A program made the position numbers and the translations under genes. Under the pieces are notes generated by a model that saw nothing but the letters and a program-made list of their open reading frames with translations, was not told where the DNA came from and made no database searches. DNA of 64,000 nt from CAWBOV01 sp963790525 (GTDB lineage: Bacteria > Actinomycetota > Actinomycetes > Mycobacteriales > Jatrophihabitantaceae), in NCBI GenBank assembly GCA_963790525.1, contig CAWBOV010000006.1:124001-188000 (forward strand), read 5' to 3'. Shown piece after piece: positions 20,145 to 33,011 of the stretch (positions are counted from its first letter, which is position 1; each line of letters opens with the position of its first letter).

Positions 20145-21554
20145 GAACGGGACCCTTTTCTGGTGGCCAGCCGGCCCAGCGATGCCAGTGGCACCGGGAG
20201 CCAGGTGGGTCGATTGCGTGCCTCGTAGACGGCCTCGTACACCGCCTTGTCTGCCTCGAACGCGCGCAGGAGCACGTCGTCCTCGCGTGGGTCCACAGCG
20301 CCGGCCTGCGCATAGCCGGCGCAGAAGGCCGCTCTGTTCCGCTCGGACCATTCTCCCGCACGGTACGTGCGCTGGCTCGTCGACCCGGAGTCGATGATCT
20401 GGTGGTTGGCCGCGTAGTCGAACGAGCGCATCATCCCGGCGACGTCGCGCATCGGCGAGTCCCGGTCGCGGCGGTTCACGATCGACTTGGCGGGCTCGCC
20501 CTCGAAGTCGAGCACCACCCACCGGCTGACCGTGCGCAGCACCTGGCCGAGGTGCAGGTCGCCGTGGACCCGCTGCAGCGACGAAGGGTTCCGCCGCGGC
20601 GAAGTCGGCGTACGCCTCCCGCAGCCCTGCGGCGATCTCCTGCAGATGCGGCACGATCGCCAGGGCGTCGTCGAGGCGCGCCAGCATCGCGGTGGCGCGG
20701 TCGTCCATGTCCTGCGCGCTCAGCTGCACGGTGCCCGAAGCGCCTCGGCCAGGTCGGCGTGGACCTCGGCCGTGGCGATGCCCAACCGGAACGCCTCGGC
20801 GGCGAAGTCGCCACCGGCCTCCTCCGCGTGCAGATCGGCCTCGGCCATCAGGTCGCGGACGCTGATCTTGGCGAGCTCCCAGCCGTCGGTCGCGGTGGTC
20901 ATGAACTCCTGCAGCATCGCCAGGCTGATCACGCCCTCGGCCCCGAGCTCGGCCGTTGCGTAACCGAGCAGGCGCGCGATGTGCCGCCCACCGAGCGCGC
21001 CCGAGCGCCGCGTGGATCTCGATGTCCGGGTTGATGCCCGACTCCACGCGCCGGAAGACCTTCATGATCGCGTGGTCGCCGAACACGGCCGAGGTGTTGG
21101 ACTGTTCGCCGGTCAGCACCAGGCTCGGGGAGTCCACCGGGATCTCGGCGACGTCCGGCGTGCTCAGGTGGAACTGGACGGCACCGGTGCGGGTCTCGGC
21201 CGCGATGCCGCGCAGCCACGCCGGGGTGACGTGCTTGCTCCACATCGCGTCATAGACGTGGCCGACGCCGTCGACGTAGCCGACGAACGCGTGCCCGAGG
21301 GCTTCGTCGCTGTGCGGCGACACGGTCAGCGGGACCTGGTACGTCTCGTGGCCACCGTCGGCGTAGCCCACCTCGACCAGCCAGATCTGCGCCTGGCCGT
21401 CACCGGGGCCGATCGCCCCGAGCAGGCGGGGCGTCACGGACTCGATCGCGCGCTGCTTGCCGGCGAACCAGCGCTGACCGGGCAACCAGTCGCGCAGCAG
21501 GGGAGTGATGTCTGCTGGGTCGAGCGTCCCGGTCCCGTCCGCACTGTCGGTCAT
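20141..21554 (-). CDS. mak: Maltokinase, three frameshifts
   Basis: Phosphorylates maltose with ATP to maltose 1-phosphate, the substrate of GlgE. The N-terminal region (LLRDWLPGQRWFAGKQRAIE) and the kinase-like C-lobe (VHGDLHLGQVL and VVLDFEGEPAKS, resembling the catalytic and metal-binding loops of aminoglycoside-kinase-fold enzymes) are clear. Indels near 21000 (insertion), 20738 (deletion) and 20580 (insertion) break the frame. Restored length is ~470 aa, as in mycobacterial Mak. The ATG at 21554 overlaps the stop of a 15-codon mini-ORF by ATGA, and its own stop overlaps glgB by ATGA. Confidence 0.92.
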
Positions 21555-21594
21555 GCCGGATCGCTCTTCGCTCGTACCTCGCTGCGATGCTCGC

Positions 21595-21598
<4 letters not shown>
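21551..21598 (-). CDS. 15-codon mini-ORF bridging treS and mak
   Basis: ATG at 21598 overlaps the treS stop (ATGA), and the TGA at 21553-21551 overlaps the mak ATG (ATGA). The encoded peptide is MSEHRSEVRAKSDPA. The DNA consists of repeated GAGCGA-like words and resembles a class of short GAGCG-rich intergenic repeats I recall from actinobacteria (from memory, not checked). The likely role is translational coupling of mak to treS rather than a functional peptide. Alternatively it is chance. Confidence 0.35.
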
Positions 21599-25358
<3,760 letters not shown>

Positions 25359-25364
25359 TGATCC

Positions 25365-25370
25365 ACCCTA
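25365..25370 (-). promoter_or_regulatory. -10 box for leaderless glgE operon
   Basis: Minus-strand TAGGGT, 6 nt, ATG at 25358. About 62 nt separate it from the divergent glgP box. The perfect palindrome TCACGTGA (25385-25392) lies between them. Confidence 0.5.
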
Positions 25371-25432
25371 TCCATGTGTGACGCTCACGTGAACTCAGGG
25401 CGGGATGGGAATGTAAACCATTCCGGTGCCGG

Positions 25433-25438
25433 TATTGT
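25433..25438 (+). promoter_or_regulatory. -10 box for leaderless glgP
   Basis: TATTGT, 7 nt, GTG at 25446. It decides the glgP start against an upstream in-frame GTG at 25374. Confidence 0.5.
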
Positions 25439-25445
25439 CTGGCCG

Positions 25446-27998
25446 GTGAAGGCACTCCGTCGGCTCACTGTGCGAGCCCAATTCCCCGCGGCCCTCGAGC
25501 CACTGGCAGTCATCGTCAACAATCTCCGCTGGTCGTGGCATCACGAGTCGCAGGATCTGCTGGAGTCGGTCGACCCCGACCTGTGGCGCGCGTGCGGGGG
25601 AGACCCGGGCAAGATGCTCGGCGAGGTCTCCGCGGAGCGGCTGCAGGCACTGGCCGCCGACCGCAAGTTCCTGCGCCGGATGAGCGACGTCGCCGACGAC
25701 CTCGCCGACTACCTCACCGCCCCGCGCGGCTACCAGCGCCGCCAGGACGCCGCCCCGGGGAGCCTGCCCGAGTCGATCGCCTACTTCTCGCCCGAGTTCG
25801 GCATCACCGAGGTGCTGCCGCAGTACTCCGGCGGCCTCGGGATCCTCGCCGGTGACCACCTCAAGGCCGCCAGCGACCTGGGTGCGCCGATCATCGGGGT
25901 CGGCCTGCTCTACCGCGCCGGCTACTTCAGCCAATCCCTGTCCAGCGACGGCTGGCAGCTGGAGCGCTACCCCCCGCTGGACCCCCAGGGCCTGCCGATC
26001 AAGCCGCTGCTCGATGCCGCGGGCAACCCGGTCAAGATCTCCCTCGCACTGCCGGGCGACCGCACCCTCGTCGCGCAGGTCTGGAAGGCCCAGGTCGGGC
26101 GCGTCCCGCTGCTGCTGATGGACAGCGACGTCGAGGACAACGACGCCGCGATGCGCCAGGTCACCGACCGCCTCTACGGCGGCGGCCCCGAGCACCGGCT
26201 GCTGCAGGAACTCCTGCTGGGTGTCGGTGGCGTGCGCGCCGTCCGCCAGTTCTGCGCCGCGACGGGCACCACGCCCCCGCAGGTGTTCCACACCAACGAG
26301 GGGCACGCCGGCTTCCTCGGCATCGAGCGGATCCGCGAGTTCATGAGCCAGGACGGGCTGGGCTTCGACGAGGCACTCGAGGCGGTGCGCGCGGGGACGG
26401 TGTTCACCACCCACACCCCCGTGCCCGCCGGCATCGACCGCTTCGACCGGTCGCTGGTGGCCGAGCACTTCACCGTGTTCGACGGCGTCCCCGTCGACCG
26501 CGGCCTGCAGCTCGGCGCCGAGGCCGACCCCAACATCTTCAACATGGCGCACATGGGGCTGCGGATCGGGCAGCGCGCCAACGGCGTGTCCCAGCTGCAC
26601 GGCGAGGTCTCGCGGGAGATGTTCCACGACCTCTGGCCGAACTTCGACTTCTCCGACGTCCCGATCAGCTCGATCACCAACGGCGTGCACGCCCCGACCT
26701 GGATGTCGCGGGAGTTCTTCGAGGTCGTCGAGCGGGCCCGTGGCGTGGACGCGCTGGACTCCGGTGCGGCGTGGGCGTCCTTCCAGTCGGTGCCCGACGC
26801 CGAGATCTGGTCCACCCGGCACGCCCTGCGCGAGAAGCTCGTCCTGGAGATCCGGCGGCGGCTGCGCGAGTCCTGCAAGCAGCGCGGCATGTCCGACGCC
26901 GAGCTCGGCTGGACGGGGTCGGCCTTCGACCCGGACGTCCTCACGATCGGTTTCGCCCGCCGGGTCCCCAGCTACAAGCGGCTGACGCTGATGCTCCGCG
27001 ACCCCGCGAAGCTGAAGGCGCTGCTCCTGGACCCCGAGCGCCCCGTCCAGATCGTGATCGCCGGCAAGAGTCACCCCGCCGACGACGGCGGCAAGCAGCT
27101 CATCGCCCAGATCGTGAAGTTCGCCGACGACCCCGAGGTCCGGCACCGCATCGCGTTCCTGCCGAACTACGACATCAGCATGGCGCGCTACCTCTACTGG
27201 GGTTCCGACGTCTGGCTGAACAACCCGCTGCGTCCGCTCGAGGCCTGCGGCACGTCCGGGATGAAGTCCGCGCTCAACGGCGGGCTGAACCTGTCCATCC
27301 GTGACGGGTGGTGGGACGAGTGGTTCGACGGCGAGAACGGCTGGGCGATCCCGACCGCCGACGGCCTGAGCGACCCCGACCGCCGCGACGACATCGAGGC
27401 GGCCGCGCTGTACGACCTGATCGGCAACCAGGTCGCGCCCCGGTTCTACAGCCGCGACGACAGCGGCGTCCCGGCGCGCTGGGTCCAGATGGTGCGCCAC
27501 ACGCTGGCCACCCTCGGCCCGAAGGTGCTCGCGACGCGGATGGTCTTCGACTACGTCACCAGCCTGTACGCCCCGGCAGCGGCCGCGTCCACCCGCGCGA
27601 GTGCGAACGACTACGCCGCGGCCAAGGAACTGGCGCGGTGGCGCTCGAACGTGCTCGCGGCCTGGCCGGGAGTGCGCGTGCAGCACGTCGAGTCACTGGT
27701 CGAGGGCGATCCCGTCCTGGGCAAGACGCTGCAGTTGCGCGCCGAGGTCAACCTCTCCGGCCTGCGCCCCGACGACGTGATCGTCGAGGCCGCGTACGGA
27801 ACGGTCGACAGCGAGGACGTGCTGGGCGAGGTGGAGACGGTCGCCCTGACCCTCGCCGAGCAGATCGACGGCGTGGCCCGCTACGAGGGCGACGTGCCGC
27901 TGGAGCGGACGGGCGCGTTCGGGTACACGGTGCGCGTCCTGCCCTGCAACCCGCTGCTGGCGACCTCAGCCGAGCTGGGCGTGTCGGTCTCGGCGTAA
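25446..27998 (+). CDS. glgP: Alpha-glucan phosphorylase
   Basis: PLP-dependent GT35 enzyme that releases glucose 1-phosphate from alpha-1,4-glucan. 850 aa, intact, of the shorter actinobacterial type with an N-terminal DUF3417-like domain (LEPLAVIVNNLRWSWHHESQ). Catalytic features are EFGITEVLPQYSGGLGILAGDH, HTNEGHAGF and the PLP lysine Lys607 in GTSGMKSALNGG. It lies head to head with the glgE operon, so synthesis and phosphorolysis of glucan are likely co-regulated. The 3' end overlaps the next minus-strand gene by 33 nt. Confidence 0.96.
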   Translation: MKALRRLTVRAQFPAALEPLAVIVNNLRWSWHHESQDLLESVDPDLWRACGGDPGKMLGEVSAERLQALAADRKFLRRMSDVADDLADYLTAPRGYQRRQDAAPGSLPESIAYFSPEFGITEVLPQYSGGLGILAGDHLKAASDLGAPIIGVGLLYRAGYFSQSLSSDGWQLERYPPLDPQGLPIKPLLDAAGNPVKISLALPGDRTLVAQVWKAQVGRVPLLLMDSDVEDNDAAMRQVTDRLYGGGPEHRLLQELLLGVGGVRAVRQFCAATGTTPPQVFHTNEGHAGFLGIERIREFMSQDGLGFDEALEAVRAGTVFTTHTPVPAGIDRFDRSLVAEHFTVFDGVPVDRGLQLGAEADPNIFNMAHMGLRIGQRANGVSQLHGEVSREMFHDLWPNFDFSDVPISSITNGVHAPTWMSREFFEVVERARGVDALDSGAAWASFQSVPDAEIWSTRHALREKLVLEIRRRLRESCKQRGMSDAELGWTGSAFDPDVLTIGFARRVPSYKRLTLMLRDPAKLKALLLDPERPVQIVIAGKSHPADDGGKQLIAQIVKFADDPEVRHRIAFLPNYDISMARYLYWGSDVWLNNPLRPLEACGTSGMKSALNGGLNLSIRDGWWDEWFDGENGWAIPTADGLSDPDRRDDIEAAALYDLIGNQVAPRFYSRDDSGVPARWVQMVRHTLATLGPKVLATRMVFDYVTSLYAPAAAASTRASANDYAAAKELARWRSNVLAAWPGVRVQHVESLVEGDPVLGKTLQLRAEVNLSGLRPDDVIVEAAYGTVDSEDVLGEVETVALTLAEQIDGVARYEGDVPLERTGAFGYTVRVLPCNPLLATSAELGVSVSA

Positions 27999-28355
27999 CC
28001 GCCCGAACACGCCCCGGCGCCGGTGCGCCGCGGCTGCACCCATCGTGCCGCTGCGCCGCACCAGCGGCGGGTCGTAGTCGGCGCCGGCGATCGCCCCCAC
28101 GAACGCGTCGTCGGTGAGGTCGGCGGAGCCGGCGAGCGGGGGCACGACCCCTACCCGCATGCCGCCGAGCAGGACGTGGGCCTGCAGGCCGGTGCCCGCG
28201 TCGAAGCGCCAGATCGCCTCGCGGCCGTCGGCCAGCGCCACCCGGACGCCGAACTGCTCGCGGCCGTCCCCGTCGGAGCCGACCAGCACCCGGTGCGCCT
28301 CGATCCCACGATGGGAGAGGCCTGCTGCGAGGGTGTCGGCGCGAGTGTCATCCAC
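27966..28355 (-). CDS. Small hypothetical protein
   Basis: 129 aa, family not recognised. The N-terminal ~95 residues look like a compact alpha/beta domain (DDTRADTLAAGLSHRGIEA, then FGVRVALADGREAIWRF). The C-terminus is Arg-rich and lies partly over glgP. GGTGGAG precedes the ATG at 28355. The tail may be extended artefactually if an indel is present. It sits between glgP and glgX and could belong to glucan metabolism, but nothing proves it. Confidence 0.55.
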   Translation of the reverse strand: MDDTRADTLAAGLSHRGIEAHRVLVGSDGDGREQFGVRVALADGREAIWRFDAGTGLQAHVLLGGMRVGVVPPLAGSADLTDDAFVGAIAGADYDPPLVRRSGTMGAAAAHRRRGVFGRLRRDRHAQLG

Positions 28356-28400
28356 TCCACCGAACGTATGGGGTGAAGGTTCAAGAACGATGTAGTTGAT

Positions 28401-28426
28401 GTTTCCCGAGCAAGCTCACAGGAAAC
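28401..28426 (-). terminator. Hairpin just after glgX
   Basis: GTTTCC (28401-28406) pairs with GGAAAC (28421-28426) around an inner GAGC-AA-GCTC stem. It lies 17 nt beyond the glgX stop and upstream of the small hypothetical gene. It could be a terminator of glgX or an operator for the small gene. Confidence 0.45.
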
Positions 28427-28442
28427 AGCTCGAACCTCGCGG

Positions 28443-30584
28443 TCAGGACACGTGCAGGGCGCGCAGGAGCAGGGCGCTCCGGCGGTCAGGTCGACGACCC
28501 CGGAGATTCCGCGTTCGGTCGTGCGGGGCCGTCCGGCCGGGCACACCGTGTCGATCACGACGTCGTAGCCGTCGGCCCAGGGCGTCCCGGGGAGCTGGAA
28601 CTTCGCGGCGTCGTCCCCGGCGTGCAGGATCAGCAGGTAGGAGTCGTCGATGATCTGCTCGTTGCGCGGTCCGCGGTGGCGCAGTCCGCGGCCGTCGAGG
28701 TACATCCCGATCGTGCGGGCGCCCGTGTCGAACCAGTCGGCCGAGGTGAGTTCGGTGCCCTGCGGGCCGAACCAGGCGAGGTCCTTGCCCCCGTCGCCGC
28801 CCGGGACGGGACGGCCGTCGAAGAACGCCCGCTGGCGCAGCACCGGGGAGCGCCGCCGCAGGTCGATCAGGGTGCGGACGAGCTCGGTGATGTCGGCCGC
28901 CTCGGGGGAGTCGGACCAGTCGATCCAGGAGATCTCGTTGTCCTGCACGTAGGCGTTGTTGTTGCCGCGCTGGGTGCGCCAGCGCTCGTCGCCGGCGACG
29001 ACCATCGGCACCCCGGTGGAGAGCAGGAGCGTGGTCATCAGGTTGCGGACCTGGCGCAGGCGGAGCTGGACGATCTCGGGGTCGTCCGTCTCGCCCTCGA
29101 CACCACAGTTGTACGAGCGGTTGTCGTTCGTCCCGTCGCGGTTGTCCTCGCCATTGGCCTCGTTGTGCTTGGACTCGTAGCTGACCAGGTCTCGTGCCGT
29201 GAAGCCGTCGTGGGCGGTGACGAAGTTGATCGACGCGTACGGGAGGCGCCCGTCGTCGCCGTAGAGATCCGACGAGCCGGTGAGACGGTAGGCCAGGTCG
29301 CGGATGCCGCCGGAGTCGTGGGCCCAGAACTCGCGCACGGTGTTGCGGAACTTGTCGTTCCACTCGGTCCACAACGGCGGGAACTCGCCGACCTGGTAGC
29401 CGCCGGCGCCCACGTCCCACGGCTCGGCGATGAGCTTGACCTGGCTGACCACGGGGTCCTGATGGATCGTGTCGAAGAACGCCGACAGCTTGTCGACGTC
29501 GTGCAGCGACCGCGCCAGCGCCGAGGCCAGGTCGAAGCGGAACCCGTCGACGTGCATCTCGGTCACCCAGTAGCGCAGCGAGTCCATCACCATCGCCAGC
29601 ACCGACGGCGTGCGCACGTCGAGGGTGTTGCCGCAGCCGGTGTAGTCGAGGTAGCGCGCCGGCGTCGTCGTAGGCGTGCCGGTAGTAGCCGTGGTTGTCG
29701 ATCCCCCGGAAGCTCAGCACCGGCCCGTCGACGCCGCCCTCGGCGGTGTGGTTGTAGACGACGTCGAGGATGACCTCGATGCCCGCCGCGTGCAGCGCGC
29801 GCACCATGGCCTTGAACTCGCGCACCGCGTCGGCGGCGTCGTCGCTGCGCCGGGAGGCGTACCCCGAGTGAGGGGCGAAGAACCCGATCGTGTTGTAGCC
29901 CCAATAATTCGTCATTCCGATGCGCTGGATGGCGGGCTCGGTGCCGAAGTGATGGATCGGCATCAGTTCGACGGCAGTGACGCCCAGACAGCGCAGGTAG
30001 TCGATCGCCGCCGGATGGGCCAGCCCGGCGTAGGTCCCGCGCAGCTCCTCGGGCACACCCGGCATCTGCTGCGTGAAACCCTTGACGTGCAGCTCGTAGA
30101 TGACGGTGTCGTCCCAGGGCGTGCGCGGCTGGCGGTCCGTGCCCCACGGGAAGACGTCGTGCACGACGACCGACCTCGGCACGTACGGGGCGGAGTCCTG
30201 GCCGCTGCCGGGGTGGATGCTCGGGTGCTCGACGAACTGGCCGTCGATGGCCTTGGCGTACGGGTCCAGCAGCAGCTTGTCCGGCTCGTGGAACAGCCCC
30301 AGGGCGGGATTGTGGACCCCGGTCATGCGCAGGCCGTACCGCTGCCCCGGAGCGACTCCCGGCAGGTAGCCGTGCCAGATGTTGTACGTCCGCTCCGAGA
30401 GCGGGACCCGCGTCTCGTGACCGTCGGCGCCGAACAGGCAGACCGTCACCGAACTGGCACTGGAGGACCAGACGCTGAAGTTCGTCCCCTCGCCGTCCCA
30501 GTTCGCGCCGAGGGGGAACGGCTGCCCGGGCCACGCCGTGGACAGCCGGGCCGCCAGGGCGTCGACGTAGTCATCAGGATGCAT
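28443..30584 (-). CDS. glgX: Glycogen debranching enzyme, two frameshifts
   Basis: GH13_11 isoamylase-type enzyme that hydrolyses alpha-1,6 linkages in glucan. It has an N-terminal CBM48 (FPLGANWDGEGTNFSVWSS) and a barrel with VILDVVYNHTAEGG, DGFRFDLASALAR (nucleophile Asp), KLIAEPWDVGAGGYQVG (Glu) and NFVTAHDGFTARDLV (Asp). One extra base near 29656 separates the N- and C-terminal parts, and an indel near 28485 restores the terminal LLLRALHVS. Length is ~713 aa, typical. It starts at ATG 30584. Together with GlgP it completes glucan breakdown in this region. Confidence 0.93.
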   Translation of the reverse strand: MHPDDYVDALAARLSTAWPGQPFPLGANWDGEGTNFSVWSSSASSVTVCLFGADGHETRVPLSERTYNIWHGYLPGVAPGQRYGLRMTGVHNPALGLFHEPDKLLLDPYAKAIDGQFVEHPSIHPGSGQDSAPYVPRSVVVHDVFPWGTDRQPRTPWDDTVIYELHVKGFTQQMPGVPEELRGTYAGLAHPAAIDYLRCLGVTAVELMPIHHFGTEPAIQRIGMTNYWGYNTIGFFAPHSGYASRRSDDAADAVREFKAMVRALHAAGIEVILDVVYNHTAEGGVDGPVLSFRGIDNHGYYRHAYDDAGALPRLHRLRQHPRRAHAVGAGDGDGLAALLGDRDARRRVPLRPGLGAGAVAARRRQAVGVLRHDPSGPRGQPGQAHRRAVGRGRRRLPGRRVPAVVDRVERQVPQHRARVLGPRLRRHPRPGLPSHRLVGSLRRRRAPPVRVDQLRHRPRRLHGTRPGQLRVQAQRGQWRGQPRRDERQPLVQLWCRGRDGRPRDRPAPPAPGPQPDDHAPALHRGADGRRRRRALAHPARQQQRLRAGQRDLLDRLVRLPRGGRHHRARPHPDRPAAALPGAAPAGVLRRPSRPGRRRGQGPRLVRPAGHRTHLGRLVRHGRPHDRDVPRRPRTAPPRTAQRADHRRLLPADPARRGRRREVPAPRDALGRRLRRRDRHGVPGRTAPHDRTRNLRGRRPDRRSALLLRALHVS

Positions 30585-30594
30585 AGGAATCGAG

Positions 30595-30600
30595 ACTCTA
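30595..30600 (-). promoter_or_regulatory. -10 box of glgX
   Basis: Minus-strand TAGAGT, 10 nt, ATG at 30584. This would give an almost leaderless transcript. Confidence 0.38.
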
Positions 30601-30675
30601 GATGGTCTGGCCACTTGTCCGAAAAATCTGTGCCGCATCCGCCCGGGCGCCGCGGTCCCAGGTCGATCGGGTTGG

Positions 30676-31503
30676 ATGGCGGGCATGGATGCCGCCGCAG
30701 CTGTCGAGGTCAACCCCGACGCCGTTCTGCAGCTGCACGGTGTCACCGTCCGGCGCGGGACGAAGGTGCTCCTGGACTCGATCGACTGGACCGTCGAGCT
30801 GGACGAGCGATGGGTCGTGCTCGGGGCCAACGGGGCGGGCAAGACGACGTTGCTCCAGATCGCGGCCGCGCAGCTGCACCCCAGCGGGGGCACCGCCTTC
30901 GTCCTGGGCGAGCGGCTCGGCGGCGTCGACGTCTTCGAGTTGCGCCCGCGCATCGGGCTGACGAGCGCGGCACTGGCGCAGCGGATCCCTGGTCGCGAGC
31001 TCGTCGGCGACATCGTCATCAGCGCCGGGTACTCCGTGATCGGGCGCTGGCGCGAGGCCTACGGGCGCGCGGACCGGCGCCGCGCGCTGAACCTGCTCAT
31101 CCAGCTCGGTGTCTCCGACCTCGCCGAGCGGGCGTTCGGCACGCTGAGCGAGGGCGAGCGCAAACGGGTCCAGATCGCTCGCGCGCTCATGACCGACCCC
31201 GAGCTGCTGCTGCTGGACGAGCCGGCAGCGGGCATGGACCTCGGCGGCCGGGAGGACCTGCTGCGCCGGTTGACCCGGCTCGCGCTCAACCCCGAGGCGC
31301 CCGCGAGCGTTCTCGTCACCCACCACGTCGAGGAGATCCCGGTCGGCACCACGCACGCCCTCCTGCTGCGTGACGGGCGGGTGATCGCGTCCGGGCTGCT
31401 GGAGTCGGTGCTGACCGCCGAGACGCTGAGCGAGACCTTCGGCCTGCGGTTGACGGTCGAACGGGCGGGCGGGCGCTACTACGCCCGTGCCGCGTCGGCG
31501 TGA
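30676..31503 (+). CDS. ABC transporter ATP-binding protein
   Basis: Stand-alone ATPase subunit of 275 aa. Walker A is GANGAGKTT, the signature is LSEGERKRVQIARAL, Walker B is ELLLLDEP and the switch histidine is in VTHHVEEI. It has an unusual N-terminus (LQLHGVTVRRGTKVLLDSID), the soluble ABC class often seen in actinobacteria. No permease gene adjoins it, so its partner and substrate are unknown. ATG at 30676 or 30685. Divergent from glgX. Confidence 0.9.
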   Translation: MAGMDAAAAVEVNPDAVLQLHGVTVRRGTKVLLDSIDWTVELDERWVVLGANGAGKTTLLQIAAAQLHPSGGTAFVLGERLGGVDVFELRPRIGLTSAALAQRIPGRELVGDIVISAGYSVIGRWREAYGRADRRRALNLLIQLGVSDLAERAFGTLSEGERKRVQIARALMTDPELLLLDEPAAGMDLGGREDLLRRLTRLALNPEAPASVLVTHHVEEIPVGTTHALLLRDGRVIASGLLESVLTAETLSETFGLRLTVERAGGRYYARAASA

Positions 31504-31563
31504 GGGCGTGATTCCGCGCACCTTCCGGTGGCGGGCGGCGACGAGAGGAAGGAAGGTTCGGTC

Positions 31564-32343
31564 ATGACCGACTTGATTGCAGTGGAGAACGACGGCGCGG
31601 TGGCGACCATCCGGCTGCAGCGCCCCCCGATGAACGTGCTCAACCACGAGATGCAGGAGGGCCTGCGCGCCGCGGCAGCCCAGGTCGGCGGTGACGACTC
31701 CGTCCGCGCGGTGGTCCTGTACGGCGGCGAGAAGGTCTTCGCGGCCGGCGCGGACGTCAAGGAGTTCAACGGCATGTCCTACGCCGACATGGCCGTCCGA
31801 GCCGAGGGGCTCACCTCGGCGATCGACTCGATCGCGCGCATCCCGAAGCCGGTCGTCGCCGCCGTGACCGGGTACGCCCTCGGTGGCGGGTGCGAGCTCG
31901 CCCTGACCGCCGACGTCCGGGTGAGCGCCGACAACGCCCGGTGGGGCCAGCCGGAGATCCTGCTCGGGATCATCCCCGGAGCCGGTGGCACCCAGCGCCT
32001 GCCCCGCCTGATCGGGCCCTCGCGCGCCAAGGACCTCGTCTACACCGGGCGTTTCGTGAAGGCCGACGAGGCGCTCGCGATCGGCCTGGTCGACCGGGTC
32101 GTCCCGGCCGAGGACGTGTACACCGCTGCTCTGGAGTGGGCGCGCCAGTTCGCCACCGGCCCCGCGCTCGCGCTGCGGGCGGCCAAGGCGGCGATCGACG
32201 GCGGGCTCGACGGGGATCTGGCCAGCGGGCTGCGCCTGGAGGCTCACGTGTTCTCCGCGCTGTTCGCCACCGAGGACCGCTCCATCGGCATGCAGTCCTT
32301 CATCGACTCCGGCCCGGGCCACGCGACGTTCGTCGGCCACTGA
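31564..32343 (+). CDS. Enoyl-CoA hydratase/isomerase
   Basis: Crotonase-fold enzyme of 259 aa that probably hydrates enoyl-CoA in beta-oxidation. The oxyanion-hole region is AGADVKEFNGMS, and the catalytic block is ALGGGCELALTADVRVS followed by QPEILLGIIPGAGGTQRLPR, where both active-site Glu positions are retained. A purine-rich ribosome-binding site (AGGAAGG) precedes the ATG at 31564. It is immediately followed by the HAD gene, with 1 nt between stop and start. Confidence 0.93.
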   Translation: MTDLIAVENDGAVATIRLQRPPMNVLNHEMQEGLRAAAAQVGGDDSVRAVVLYGGEKVFAAGADVKEFNGMSYADMAVRAEGLTSAIDSIARIPKPVVAAVTGYALGGGCELALTADVRVSADNARWGQPEILLGIIPGAGGTQRLPRLIGPSRAKDLVYTGRFVKADEALAIGLVDRVVPAEDVYTAALEWARQFATGPALALRAAKAAIDGGLDGDLASGLRLEAHVFSALFATEDRSIGMQSFIDSGPGHATFVGH

Positions 32344-32344
32344 C

Positions 32345-33004
32345 GTGGCACTGGAGGTCGTGCTCTTCGACCTGGACGGGACGCTGTCGGACTCCGCGCG
32401 CGGGATCGTCACCAGCCTGCGGCTCGCCTTCGACGAGCTGGGCCTGCCGCAGCTCGACGAGTCCACCGAGCGGAGCCTGCTCGGGCCGCCCTTCCGCGAC
32501 TCGTTTCCCGCGCTCATGCCCGCCGACCGGGTGGAGGAGGCGATCGCCGCCTACCGCCGGCACTACACCGCCGGCGGCGGGATGCTCGACACGTCGCTGT
32601 ACGACGGGATCGCCGACCTGCTGACGTTCCTGCGCGCGCGGGGACTCCGCCTGGCCGTCGCGACCAGCAAGTCCGAGGCCTACGCCCCGGCGATCGTCGC
32701 CCATCTCGGCATCGCGGAGGCCTTCACGGTGATCTGCGGCGACGATCCCGAGGGCGGGCGGGGTTCGAAGGCGGCGGTCATCGCGGAGGCCCTGCTGCGG
32801 CTGGGCTCGCCGGAGCCGGACGCGGTCCTGATGCTCGGCGACCGGTCGCACGACGTCATCGGCGCCGCCACCCACGGCATCGCGACGGTGGGTGCGGGGT
32901 GGGGCTACGGCGCTCCCGGCGAGCTGATCGGCGCCGGGGCGGTCGAGGTGTTCGCCCACCCGACGGACCTCACCGCCTACGTGACCGCCCGCACCGCCGC
33001 GTGA
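32345..33004 (+). CDS. HAD-superfamily phosphatase, phosphoglycolate-phosphatase-like
   Basis: 219 aa. Motif I is DLDGTLSDS (nucleophile and acid Asp), motif II is VATSKSEAY, and motif III/IV is LMLGDRSHDVIGAA. The helical cap lies between motifs I and II. It resembles Gph/PGP-type hydrolases, but substrate prediction in this family is unreliable. The GTG start is almost contiguous with the enoyl-CoA hydratase stop, so the two are translated from one message. Convergent with the LPXTG gene at 7 nt. Confidence 0.88.
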   Translation: MALEVVLFDLDGTLSDSARGIVTSLRLAFDELGLPQLDESTERSLLGPPFRDSFPALMPADRVEEAIAAYRRHYTAGGGMLDTSLYDGIADLLTFLRARGLRLAVATSKSEAYAPAIVAHLGIAEAFTVICGDDPEGGRGSKAAVIAEALLRLGSPEPDAVLMLGDRSHDVIGAATHGIATVGAGWGYGAPGELIGAGAVEVFAHPTDLTAYVTARTAA

Positions 33005-33011
33005 GATCCGG

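Noticed and set aside
25375..25392. CRP/GlxR-type site between glgE and glgP
   Set aside because: TGTGA and TCAC are present but only 3 nt apart, not the required 6. Only a palindrome TCACGTGA was noted.
25395..27686. 763-codon minus-strand frame over glgP
   Set aside because: Antisense shadow of a clear phosphorylase gene. Its composition is Val/Gly/Arg-rich without domains.
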